Source of the DNA: Tetrapyrgos nigripes
Lineage: Eukaryota; Basidiomycota; Agaricomycetes; Agaricales; Campanellaceae
DNA length: 64,000 nt
Reading direction: 5' to 3'
NCBI GenBank assembly: GCA_013368315.1
Contig: JAACJM010000052.1
Span: 248,001 to 312,000 of the forward strand
Both the position numbers and the translations under genes were made by a program. Position 1 is the stretch's first letter; each line of letters opens with the position of its first letter. This document shows positions 32,926 through 44,234 of this stretch, one piece after another. The notes under the pieces were generated by a model. That model had not been told where the DNA came from, did no database searches, and was given only the letters and a program-made list of their open reading frames with translations.

Positions 32926-35361
32926 ATGTTCACCGCTGCTCGTTCCCTCCGCTCTGCTGTATCAAGGACAGGCCACTATGCTGTAGGCTTTTGTTCTTCA
33001 TATTCTTCTTCGCGTTCTCATTGTTTTGTAGGGTCTTCCTCGGTCCACCATTGCGCGAAACATGAACTCCAAGGTCAACGGTAAGTGCCATTTATAGTCG
33101 AGCTTAGTCGCGTGCCAATCCTATTTGCTAGGCCCCGTCATCGGTATCGACCTTGGAACAACAAATTCTTGTGTCTCTGTCATGCAGGGCAAGGATTCCG
33201 TGGTTATTGAGAACGCGGAAGGTCAAAGGACAACACCTTCCGTGGTCGCGTTCACAAAACATGGCGAACGTCTTGTTGGTCTACCTGCTAAGCGACAGGC
33301 AGTCGTAAATCCCACCAACACCGTTTTCGCCTTCAAGCGACTGATTGGACGACAATTCAAGGACAAGGAGGTACAAGGTGACATCAAACATCTGTAAGGA
33401 AAAAAAAATTTCGTCTCTTCTTTCTTTAGCTTACACACTTGCGACAGACCATTCAAGCTCGTACCAAAATCCGACGGACGACCTGCTGTGCAAGTCGAGA
33501 GTGGAGCAAAGCAGGAAATATATGTGAGTCTGACTCAAGCTAGGATTCGGAGCCGTTCTCATTATCGACGTCTTCATTAGTCACCCGAGGAATTGTCATC
33601 AATGGTACTAACGAAGATGAGGGATACTGCTGAGCAATTCTTGAACAAAAAGATCAAGTAAGTAACACGATTTTTGACGTGGCTTAACCTTTCCTAACCA
33701 GCTTCTTAGCCACGCTGTCATCACCGTTCCCGCCTACTTCAACGACGCACAGCGTCAAGCAACAAAAGATGCCGGGACCATCGCTGGTCTCGACGTCCTT
33801 CGTGTTATCAACGAACCTACTGCTGCTGCTTTGGCATATGGTCTCGACCGCGCCGACTCATCAGTAATCGCTGTCTACGATTTGGGTGGTGGTACTTTCG
33901 ATATTTCTATTCTCGAGATGCAGAAGGGTGTATTTGAGGTCAAGTCGACGAACGGAGACACTCATCTTGGTGGAGAGGACTTCGACATCGTACTTGTTGA
34001 GCACATCTTGAACGAGTTCAAGAAGGAGGCTGGCATGGACTTGAAGGAGGACCGTATGGCTATCCAGCGTATCCGTGAGGCCGCTGAGAAGGCCAAGATT
34101 GAACTTTCCTCAACCACCCAAACTGAAGTCAACCTTCCCTTCATCTCCGCCGATGCCTCCGGTCCTAAGCACATCAACATCAAACTCCTCCGTTCGCAAT
34201 TCGAGTCCCTCGTCGACCCCCTCGTCAAGCGCACCATTGATCCTTGCAAGAAGGCACTTTCTGACGCTGGTGTCAAGGCCAACGAGATCAATGAAGTCAT
34301 CCTTGTTGGTGGTATGACTCGTATGCCCAAGGTCGGTGAGACAGTCAAGTCTATCTTCGGTCGCGACCCTAGCAAGGGTGTCAACCCTGATGAGGCCGTT
34401 GCCAAGGGTGCCGCTATCCAGGGTGGTGTCTTGGCCGGTAGCGTTACCGACATTCTCCTTCTCGACGTCACCCCCTTGTCGCTCGGTATCGAGACCCTCG
34501 GTGGTATCATGACCAAGCTCATCAACCGTAACACCACCATCCCCACCAAGAAGTCCCAGGTCTTCTCCACTGCCGCTGACGGTCAGACCGCCATTGAGGT
34601 CAAGATCTACCAGGGTGAACGTGAACTCGTCCGCGACAACAAGCTTCTCGGAAACTTCAACCTCGTTGGTATCCCTCCCGCCCCCAAGGGTATTCCTCAA
34701 ATCGAGATCACCTTCGACATTGATGCTGGTAAGTCGCATGTCTTTCGTATGTTGTCGTTTTGCTCACCATGTCTATATTAGATGGTATTGTCAACGTCGG
34801 TGCCAAGGACAAGGCCACCGGCAAGGATCAGTCTATGACTATTGCCTCTTCGTCTGGTCTCTCTGATAAGGACATTGAGAAGATGGTTTCTGATGCTGAA
34901 GAGTACGCTGAGACTGACAAGGCTCGTCGTAACCTCATCGAGGAAGCCAACAAGGCTGACTCCGTCTGTGCTGACACTGAGAAGGGTACGTTCTGCTTTC
35001 ATGAAGGACTTTGAGCCCGTAATGCTGACTTTTTGTTTCATTTAGCGATGAACGAATTCAAGGATCAACTCGATGCCACCGAGAAGGAGAAGGTTACCAA
35101 GCTCATCACCGAGCTCAGGGAACTCGCTGTCAAGGGACAGGCTGCTGAACCCTCAGTCAACGCTGACATCATCCGCGAGAAGATCAACGAGACTCAACAA
35201 GCCTCTCTTGGTCTCTTCCAGAAGGTAAATTGTCGTCAAGCATCCTTGATGTCTTTGTCGCAAGTCTGACTCCATTCCTTTTTCAGGTCTACGAGAAGCG
35301 TAACGCTGAGAACGCCTCGCAAGAGAAGCCCTCTGAGCCCGAGCCTGAGAAGAAGGATTAG
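32926..35361 (+). CDS. SSC1: Mitochondrial Hsp70 chaperone
   Basis: The ATG at 32926 opens [19 protein letters not shown], a basic, Ser-rich mitochondrial presequence continued by a second small exon ([12 protein letters not shown]). The ATPase domain follows: [61 protein letters not shown] and [13 protein letters not shown]. The substrate-binding domain starts with [17 protein letters not shown], the Hsp70 signature, and includes [19 protein letters not shown]. The helical lid ends EPEPEKKD without EEVD, as expected for the mitochondrial type. Introns are concentrated at the two ends (32.98-33.7 and 34.7-35.3 kb), leaving one large central exon. Codon use there is strongly C-biased in third positions, typical of a highly expressed gene. 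Role: motor of protein import and matrix folding. Confidence 0.95.
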
Positions 35362-36849
35362 ATGCCTCGACTCCCTACTCGTTACCCCTCGCTATCTGTT
35401 ATCTTCACCTCCACTTCCACTGTCGTCTCTACCTTACGTCCTTCATGATGCTTATTGTCTTTCGCCACCTAGTCCTAGTCCCGTCACGTCACTTGTCTCC
35501 TCGACCCTCACGCTCTTTTCAGACCTTATGCTAACGGCCTCCTAGACTATATCATCATCAAGAACTCCGAAAAGTATTAGTCTTAGTCGCATCATCATAC
35601 ATCTCACATTATAGTATATCATAGCATGCTTTTTTGGCTATTATTCCCTTTACTTACATTGCATCGTTGGTCATATACAACCCCCACTCCTCCCAATACT
35701 GCTCGTTGGTTGGGTTTACGTTGTTGCTTTTTGACGTTTTCTATGCTACGTTACCTACCGTACATATGTGTTTTATCGTTGATAGGCAGCAATGTATACC
35801 AAACATGGATCTGATATCGATCTTGAGTGCTATATACCTGGCTTTGGCGTCGTACCATGTTGTCGGCGCGAGGACTTGGAAAAGGTATAAACATACGGAA
35901 CAGTCAGGGTCCCGTAGCCTTTTCACGCCGCGGATAGGGTCGTCTGCGAGTGTGATTAGGCCTCAGGCTCGAACCCCGTCTCATCGCAGAGAGATAGGGA
36001 CGAACTTATACGAGTCGTGTCAATTGTCGTAACCATTTGAAAAATATCTCCAGCAATGGTACAGAGCATTCATTTTCTGTGTTTTAATTTTAAACAATTT
36101 GTCATAGGTCCGCTGTATTTTCACCGTCAATCCTGATTCTGAACGCCGTCTTCGTTTATTGTACATCTAACGGAGAGCCTGGGTACTAGTACTACGACCG
36201 CAAGATGACTATAAGGTTGCTAACGACCGCAGGTGCCAGATGCAATACTTCCTTGCATTTGTGAAGCCATCTCGAAATGTTAGAGACATGAATAGGGGTA
36301 GATGCTCTTCTTTCCGCAAACCCGCGTTCCCAATCCGCTTCAATGTCCCAAAATCAAAGGGCGGCGAAGTGCCCAATCGACGCCCAATCGGAAATTCACC
36401 CGATGGCCGTACAACAGTAGAGGCAGCAGGTACTGACCGTGGCAGTCCAACGTCGTCTAGAAAGACACGCAATCCATTTCCAAGGTGGGATTCCGACGTC
36501 TCGTACACTTCTTGTTATTGGTGTGGCATAGGATAATGCAAGAGAGAGAGAAATGAGGAAGATGGACACGCAGTCCTGTTCCAGACTGAAGCAACGACTC
36601 CTAACGAGCAACACTGAGGGCATATGGACACACAGTCCAAGGGCACGCAGCTCCATTCTCTTTCAATTCGGACATCTCTAATCGCGACATAGTGCCCAAA
36701 TGTCGTAGTAGCCTTCGTAACTGTGCGAACGGTTTTCAAGTTTGAACCATCGGTTGAAATTGGGTTGAAGGTCCTCTCGATCGGATCTGTTGGCAAACGA
36801 TGAGATTAGCATGGGCGTATATGATGGCGTTCAGTCACTAGGAAGCAGA
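35362..36849. other. Long gene-poor stretch downstream of SSC1
   Basis: About 1.5 kb. The first 250 bases look like a pyrimidine-rich 3' UTR. The rest holds only short frames with no family resemblance. It leads into the DUF6535 relic on the same strand and may contain further, more degraded parts of it. Confidence 0.5.
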
Positions 36850-37035
36850 CAAAAGTCAGATCAAAGAGCCTACGAGTGGGAATTGGACTGGGTCATGAGT
36901 TCGAAGTGCGCCAGGATCCTTTTAGATGCGCTCACAGAGGAACGAGAAGAGACTCATGATCTATGCTCAACACAACACAAAGCTGGGATACAGCGTTTGG
37001 TTAACGGATGCCGTGTTATCCTTGGAATCTGAGGG
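36850..37035 (+). pseudogene. Third DUF6535-family relic (C-terminal piece)
   Basis: The plus-strand frame reads AYEWELDWVMSSKCARILLD, then EEREETHDL, AGIQRLVNGCRVILG and a stop. It matches the C-terminal end of DUF6535 copy 1 (WEWITSPKCATVLSDTL ... LLERCHLVLSEL) and the corrected frame of copy 2 (SPKGCQILLDGLVEKPEEAQ ... LLDRCRVVLSSE). Shared positions include W, S-K-C, L-D-L, E-E and C-x-V-[IV]-L. Nothing upstream restores the membrane part. It is a short leftover rather than a gene. Confidence 0.6.
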
Positions 37036-37490
37036 ATTGGAGGCGGCGGCGGGGAGACTGGCCGGAAAACTAGATAGCTCCCTCGTTCACAAGTCCACTA
37101 ATGAGAGTGTCTGATGTTTTTTGGGCGGCGACAGATCTCCCAGGTGCCAAGTACCATAGTCCGATCTTGAACTGAAGATTTCTTGACTCTATGAAGGTCT
37201 CCCATTCATAGTAGATAGTTGTGAGCTCCTGCTCGATAATGTCAACCAGCGAGACGAGGATCGAACACAAGTCGAACATGTACCTGACCACCTCGATTTG
37301 GTCAGGAAATTTACTTCCCAGAACTACGTGCATGTCCAATTATCATATAAGAAATCTGCCCTAGAAATACTCTACACCTGTCAGGGTTTAGCTTACAAAA
37401 CGTTGTCAAGCAGAGGAAAAGACGGAACTCACAATAAGTTACATTCCATATTACAGTACATATAGGGTATCGTGAACACTGTCCTGTGTC
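37036..37490. other. Intergenic between DUF6535 relic and p25 gene
   Basis: About 450 bases lying downstream of the minus-strand p25 gene. A minus-strand open frame (37070-37339) shows no recognised motif. No repeat or RNA gene seen. Confidence 0.45.
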
Positions 37491-38373
37491 TCAACGATCG
37501 CGGTCTAATGGCTGGAAACTTTGATAGAACTGGTAAAACGTCAGCGACAACATTACGCACCGAACATCACTCATATGCACTCACCTGCTTCGTTTTGCGA
37601 TTCCACCAGCTCCTGTGGAGAATGAGAGCAAGTCAGTGGTGCTATCCGGCGGTGGGACAGCAGCATGATTCACCAGGGGAACCGGCAAAGAGAGATAATG
37701 CTGGTATAGCTGTATTAGGCGGAACAATGCTATTATCTGCAATTTTGGCGCGGTCCTTGATAATCACAAGCTTTCCCTGTTAAGAGTCAGTATTGATTTG
37801 CGGAGAAACGAAAAGGCGACGGACTATGATGCAGTTCTTCCCTGTTAAGAGTCAGTATTGATTTGCAGAGAAACGAAAAGGCGACGGACTATGATGCAGT
37901 TCTTCCCTATTTCAACATGGTTTCCAATCGTAGCTGCTTCGACGACAGAGCCTGCCCCAACGTGTACATGATCGCCAATTTTCATGGGATAGTAGTTGAA
38001 GGTGCCTCGGCACGTCTTGTAGGGAGGTCTGAGAACAAAACCCTTGAGGAACGAGGTGTATGGCTCAAAGACAAAGACATACCTCATAACGCAACCTTCA
38101 CCGACCACACAATACCCCCCAACGATATCACAACAGCATGACCAGGACGAGACTGGCGTAAGTCGCCACGAATAATAGCACCACTTGATATTATGGTCTT
38201 TCCTCCGAGAATAATATTTTGAGGACCAGCAATAGTAGCGCGCCTTGAGATCTTATTTCCGGTGTCCTGAAAAGCCAAACCGTCGCGTCCAGACACTTCC
38301 AGGCGATTCAGAATGCGACTTGACGCACTGTTTCTATGAATTCGGACTTTGAGTAGTAGATCGGGGCTTCCAT
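37491..38373 (-). pseudogene. DCTN5: Dynactin subunit p25 (DCTN5), probably damaged
   Basis: Exon 1 (38373-38329) reads MEAPIYYSKSEFIET. Exon 2 (38266-38083) reads DTGNKISRRATIAGPQNIIL then GAIIRGDLR. Exon 3 (38028-37890) reads PPYKTCRGTFNYYPMKIGDH then EIGKNCII. Exon 4 (from 37776) reads GKLVIIKDRAKIADNSIVPP. The hexapeptide-repeat, left-handed beta-helix pattern is that of dynactin p25, a pointed-end subunit linking dynactin to cargo. Lesion 1: in exon 2 the family's LGRYCVVGEGC is split by loss of one base in a six-G run (38117-38122), giving an early stop. Lesion 2: a 65-bp duplication spans the end of exon 3 and its intron. Lesion 3: the C-terminal exons (37674 down to ~37491) show ELVESQNEA and FYQSFQPL, the expected ending, but in frames I cannot join. 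Sequencing error in the homopolymer is an alternative for lesion 1. If that is fixed and the long intron is spliced as one, most of the protein survives. Confidence 0.8.
37773..37902 (-). repeat. 65-bp tandem duplication of an exon end plus intron
   Basis: Two adjacent 65-base units (37773-37837 and 37838-37902) differ at one base. Each holds 17 bases of exon end (GGAAGAACTGCATCATA on the coding strand) and a complete ~48-base intron with a GTCCGT donor and a TTAACAG acceptor. Outer donor to outer acceptor gives the normal protein; using both introns adds a 17-nt out-of-frame microexon. Confidence 0.95.
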
Positions 38374-38641
38374 TGTTGTGGTCAAAGGTCAAAGACTCAA
38401 AATTTAAACCACCCATACGGTGGGCAATGCCGGGGTCCCGGCACCAGACTTCCCTCTTAGTACTCCTACGTCAATTACGAATCGTGATTGGATGGCCATG
38501 GCGAGATTGGAATTATCATCTCAGTCTGCAAATGCTGCATGTTCCTCATAAAAGACTGACACTATTCTCATTGCAACTGTAATAATAGTACTATGCATCA
38601 AAGGTCCTAGTAGACTGTAACGCACAGCGCACCCCCGGAAA

Positions 38642-41004
38642 CTAGAATAGTCGCATTACAATCCGCTTACGCAGCTCCAAGAACGAGCGTGGAGATTCGG
38701 AGACCGTAGCGTTGGCACTAGTAGGGAATAAAGGAGCGTCCAGTGAACAGACAGTACCTTCTTCTGGTAGTGTACCGTTGGCGAAATAGGCAGCAATGTG
38801 CTGGCGAGTACAGGTTGACCTTGTGATGAACGATGTATGCTGCACAACGAGATATTGTGATCAGTGCCTCGAACCCGGATAATTAACTACGACACGTACC
38901 CCAGGAGAATCTTGAGTGAGCAACACAGAACCGGGGAAAGATAAGCTCGTTTTCTTTGCACTAGATACACCAGTTGTTTAGCGGCCAACCTTAACGTTAC
39001 CAGAGTAAAGCAACGTACTTGGCCAAAGGAGTAGCGGGGTCTGCATGTGAGTCATGCAATCAGCATCTCTTCCAAACATCCCAGTCAGCTTGCAAAACAC
39101 GTACCAGCAGTGTTTCCTATAACCAACAATGGGTGACTTGTATTCGCAGCTCCGGCAGGTCCTGTGAGGGGTTTGACATCAGTACAGGACGAGGCTTGTC
39201 CAGAAGTAACGATCCACTGTACCTTTGAAGCGATGCTCGGGATGAATCTTCCATCCTCTAGAAATACAATGCTCTGTTTTCCTCCTCTTTGAATAATCAA
39301 GAAACTCACGCGCAGCGATTCATAAGCGGCATCCCTAGCATTCCTGCAAAGGTTGAATTGATTCTTGACATATACTCTCTCAACTGAGAGGCATCAGCGT
39401 TGAAGGGGTCCGAGTCGCCACATTCTATTGCGGTCACAGCTTCTGTAGAATTACCGTCTGCAGATACTGCAGATCTGTATGCCTTGACTCAATGAAAATC
39501 CTGATATGATGGTGCTAGAACACGTACAGGAGCTCCAAAAGGGTAGTTCCATTACCAGCTTGAACTTCTGCCAATCCCTGAGCCAACAGGGGGAATAATG
39601 GAGGAGTGTACAGAGCCACCATGATGATAGACCTCAAAGTGTCATATGTAAGGACACCATAGAGATCAGAATTCAGAAAAACTGGAAGAGGCTGGGACCG
39701 CAGTGAATCATAAATATCATCAAGGGCAGCTTCAATTTTCGCAGGAGATGAAGCATAGAATGCACAGTTTTCGGGACCTGCAGCGTGACAGCCATCGAAG
39801 AACCATTGCATGGTCTTATCGGTGTCATTCACCAAACCACCCAAGTCATCTGTGATCAGTGTTATCAAAGAATATTACGCATGAAGCTGACAAACAAGGA
39901 CGTACTGGCGAGCCAAGCATCCATGTCTAAGACGCCTAGTACAGCAGATGGCGTCAGAATGAAAGAAAAGTAAAAGAAAGGTGCTTCAAATACCGTCAAT
40001 GACAAGACGTTCAATGCGATCCTATGACATTGAATGAGAGTTAGACGTTAGACAGTCACACCGTGGTCAAAGCGACAGGTCTTACCGGGAACATGGTAGC
40101 AAAAACACTACCCAAAAACGTTCCATAACTGGACAACACTAGTAAGTCTCAAATACCACCCCAGGAAAAATATCAGTCAACGTACGAAAATTCCCAGTAC
40201 TGTAAATTTTCCTGTCCCAGGGATTCAGACATCCCAAGCATGTCTCGTGCTACATCAGCTGTAGTCACAAATTTCAGGTGACTGCCATTATCGCGACTTT
40301 GAGCCAACTGTCCGGCAACTTGATATCTTGCCCAAGACTCGGGTAGTGCCTCTGGGGTAGAGTTCAGATCTGCCCTTTCGTCGAGTAAGAAAGTGAGTCG
40401 TTCTGCATCCGTATTAAAGAAGGATATCCGTGGGGTAGTGTTGTTGACACCTAATTTTTGTTAGTCAATTCAGTCCAGCTGCAGGAAGTCGGTCACAATT
40501 TACCACGAGGATCAAAACCAATAATATCAAACTGCGTTCCGACAACAGATTGTATAAACTGTCCAGCTTCCAGAACGGTGTTTACACCAGAAACCCCAGG
40601 ACCTCCTGGATTCGTGAAGATCGGACCGCCATACTCTGACACCGGAGCTTGGGCAGCTAATTTGACGACAGCGATAGCGGCAGATTGACCATTTTCTGGG
40701 TTGGAATAATCAAGAGGTGCCTAGTAAGACGGAAGTCAGCTCGTGCATTGGAAGACCATGAAAAAGCTTATCGCTCACTTTGAAACGAGCACACTGGAAT
40801 CCAGAGTAGCAATCTACCCAGGAAAAATTCGTGCTTGGTTGAATCTGTTGAGCGTGTCTCAGATGGTCAGTGAACGTGATAGATCATTGCTGACCCGAAC
40901 GGTAAGCTTACAGAGTTCCAATCAAACTCCGAAGTTCCTTGTGCAAGCACGACGCTCAACGACACGAAGCCGAAAAGCAATGAGACACTAGACAGTGGAG
41001 TCAT
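38642..41004 (-). CDS. Secreted TAP-like serine peptidase (S33), copy B
   Basis: The ATG at 41004 opens the signal peptide MTPLSSVSLLFGFVSLSVVL, cut near AQG. Exon 2 has WVDCYSGFQCARF. Then come APLDYSNPENGQ, FTNPGGPGVSG, FDIIGFDPRGVNN, FVTTADVARDMLGMSESLG and the nucleophile elbow GFSYGT, formed across an intron at ~40130-40190. Later exons give LVIDGVLDMDAWLA, DDLGGLVNDTDKTMQWFFDG and then the TAP-like C-terminal domain, with the Asp in NTADPATPLA, the His in DSPGHTS and Cys-rich ends (STCTRQHIAAYFANGTLPEE). All splice signals and frames appear intact over ~10 exons. The family resembles tripeptidyl aminopeptidases or prolyl-type alpha/beta hydrolases; the enzyme probably trims peptides outside the cell. 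It shows no lesion, unlike copy A. Confidence 0.87.
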
Positions 41005-41881
41005 GCCAGTCGGCGGGTTTGGAAGCGAAAAGGAAAGCAAGAGACACACAATTTGAGACGATATCCTTCCAACTTTTAAGGGCTCTGGACTGAATTATAG
41101 AGCTGCTGGTGTATGCTGCAACTGGCAGCATCTGATCCTGCTCAAACGGGCCACATGGAACAAGGTACCAGGATGACGTGCAGATTTCAAAAGACTAAAG
41201 GGATTGCGAAAGGTGTATGGCTTGCAAATTGTTTTTCGTCGCGGCCTACAGCGAATTCATGTTTTCTTCACGGCCTACAGCGTTTTCATGGTATGTAAGC
41301 ATTTGGAAATTTTGGGGTACGTCGCAAGCTGGAATTTGGATGAACCGCTGCATTCGAGCACCATGCTGTATCTCAGGGAAGGGAGAGCCGGATGTTTTAC
41401 AGGGCATTGCACAAGACAAGTAGAGACTGAAGAGAGCAAAAACTTGGCAAACACTTGGCAAACACGCAAAACCTTGCACCAAGTTTTATTAGAGCTGGAA
41501 TAGAAAGAAACGGTGAGAATGTCTGACCAACGAAATAAGGTGAGTAAATGAGCCTAGAGGTCGCCGCAATGGTTTTTTGAGATGATGGCAGACCCTGCAT
41601 ACGGGCGGGGCAATGCCGAAGTCCCGGCACCTACGCACCAGACTTCAGGGCTTCAGCAGCCAGCTGAACAGTCACCTTTCTTCCTAGTACTCCTACGTCA
41701 ATTAGGAATTAAGATTTGATGGCCATAGCGAGAATGGGATTATCATCTCGTTCTCAGTCTGCAAATGCCGCATGTTCCTCATAAAGGACTAACATTACTT
41801 TTGCTTTACTTATTCTCATTGCAATTGTAATACATGCGTCAAAGGTCCTAGTAGATTATAACGCACAGTGCACTCCGAAAA
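41005..41881. other. Spacer between TAP-like genes C and B
   Basis: It holds the 3' flank of gene C (to ~41600) and the promoter region of gene B. A TTAAAAG core-like element lies ~70 bases before B's ATG, as also before C. No separate gene was recognised. Confidence 0.6.
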
Positions 41882-44234
41882 CTAGAACAACGGCATTACA
41901 ATCCGCTTATGCAGCTCCATGAACGAGTGTGGAGATTCGGAGACCGTAGCGTTAGCACTAGTAGGGAACAAAGGAGCGTCCAGTGAACAGACAGTGCCTT
42001 CTTCTGGTAGTGTACCGTTGGCGAAATAGGCAGCAATGTGCTGGTGAGTACAGGTTGAAATTGTGTTGATCGATGCATGCTACACAGCGAAATATTATGA
42101 TCAGTGCCTCGAACCCGGATAACTTAACGACGACACGTACCCCAGGAGAATCTTGAGTGAGCAACACAGAACCAGGGAAAGATAAGCTCGTTTTCTTCGC
42201 ACTAGATACAGAGTTCATTTTAGCGACCAGTCTCAACGTTACCACAGTAAAGTAACGTACCCGGCCAAAGGAGTGACGGGGTCTGCATGTGAGTCATCCT
42301 ATCAACTTCTCTTCTAAACATTCCAGTCAGCTCGCAAAACACGTACCAGCAGTATTTCCTATAACCAACAATGGGTGACTTGTATTCGCAGCTCCGGCAG
42401 GTCCTTTGAGGGTTTTGACATCAGTACAGGACGAGGCTTGCACAGAAGTAACGATCCCTTCTACCTTTGAAGCGATGCTCGGGATGAATCTTCCATCCTC
42501 TAGAAATACAATGCTCTGTTTTCTTCCTCTTTGAATAGTCAAGAAACTCACGCGCAGCGATTCATAAGCGGCATCCCTCCCATTCCTGCAAAGGTTGAAT
42601 TGATTCTTGACATATACTCTCTCAGCTGAGAGGCGTCAGCGTTGAAGGGGTCCGAGTCGCCACATTCTATTGCGGTCAGAGCTTCTGCAGAACCATCTCC
42701 GGATACTATAGATCTGTACGTTTCGATTCAGTATACCTTGGCTCAACGAAAATGCTGATGTGATGGTACTGGAACACGTACAAGAGCTTAAAAAAGGTTG
42801 TTGCATTACCAGCTTGAACTTCTGCCAATCCCTGAGCCAACAGGGGGAATAATGGAGGAGTGTACAGAGCCACCATGATGATAGACCTCAAAGTGTCGTA
42901 TGTAAGGACACCATAGAGATCAGAATTCAGAAAAACGGGAAGAGGCTGGGATCGCAGTGAGTCATAAATATCATCAAGGGCAGCTTCAATTTTCGCAGGA
43001 GATGAAGCATAGAATGCACAGTTTTCGGGACCTGCAGCGTGACAGCCATCGAAGAACCATTGCATGGTCTTATCAGTGTCATTCACCAAACCACCCAAGT
43101 CATCTGTGATCAGTGTTATCAAAGAATATTACGCATGAAGCTGACAGACAAGGACGTACTGGCGAGCCAAGCATCCATGTCTAAGACGCCTAGTACAGCA
43201 GATGGCGTCAGAATGAAAGAAAAGTAAAAGAAGAGTGCTTCAAGTACCGTCAATAACAAGACGCTTAATGCGATCCTACCACATTAAATGAGAGTTAGAC
43301 AGTCATACCGTGGTCAAAGCGACAGGTCTTACCGGGAACATGGTAGCAAAAACGCTACCCAAAACCGTTCCATAACTGGACAACACTCGTAAGTCTCAAA
43401 TCTCACCCGAAAAAAGAATCAGTCAACGTACGAAAATCCCCAGTACTGTAAATTTTCCTGTCCCAAGGCTTCAGACATTCCAAGCATGTCTCGTGCTACA
43501 TCAGCTGTAGTCACAAAATTCAGACTGCCATTATCGCGACTTTGAGCCAACTGTCCGGCAATTTGATATCTTGCCCAAGACTCGGGTAGTGCCTCTGGGG
43601 TAGAGTTCAGATCTGCCCTTTCGTCGACTAAGAAAGCGAGCCGTTCTACATCCGTATTGAAGAAGGATATCTGCGGGGTAGTGTTGTTGACACCTAATTT
43701 TTGTTAGTCAGATTAGTCCAGCTGCAGGAAGTCGATCCCGACTTACCACGAGGATCAAAGCCAATGATATCAAACTGCGCTCCGACAATAGATTGTATAA
43801 ATTGTCCACCTCCCAGCATGAAGCTTACACCAGAACCCCCAGGACCTCCTGGATTCGTGAAGATCGGACCGCCATACTCTGAAGCCGGAGCTTGGGCAGC
43901 TAATTTGACGACAGCGATAGCGGCGGATTGGCCATTGTCTGGGTTGGAATAATCAAGAGGTGCCTAGTAAGACGGAAGTCAGCTCGTGTATCGGAAGACC
44001 ATAAAAGAGCCTATTACTCACTTGGAAACGAGCACACTGGAATCCAGAGAAACAGTCTACCCAGGTAAAGTTCGTGCTTGGTTCAATCTGTGGAGTGTGT
44101 TTCAGACGGTCAGTGGACGTGATAGATCATTGCAAACTCACAGAGTTCCAATTAAACCCCGAAGTTCCTTGTGCAAGCACGACGCTCAACGACACGAAGC
44201 CGAAAAGCAATGATACACTGGACAGTGGAGTCAT
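41882..44234 (-). CDS. Secreted TAP-like serine peptidase (S33), copy C
   Basis: The ATG at 44234 opens nearly the same signal peptide as B (MTPLSSVSLLFGFVSLSVVL). Exon order and intron positions are those of B. Differences: the elbow reads GFSYGTVLG (B has GTFLG); oxyanion FTNPGGPGGSG (B has GPGVSG); VSGDGSAEALTAIE (B has VSADGNSTEAVTAIE); and a C-terminus of SFMELHKRIVMPLF. The triad is kept: Ser in GFSYG (~43410), Asp in the NTADPVTP-type motif (~42280), and His in DSPGHAS (~42080). No stop, frame break or lost splice site was seen. Secretion and aminopeptidase-like action on small peptides are inferred from the family. It is the upstream member of the tandem pair and keeps its own promoter. 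Confidence 0.87.

Noticed and set aside
34110..34739. Long open frame antisense to the mitochondrial Hsp70 gene
   Set aside because: It is a shadow caused by strong codon bias of the sense gene; there is no independent start, splice pattern or family match.
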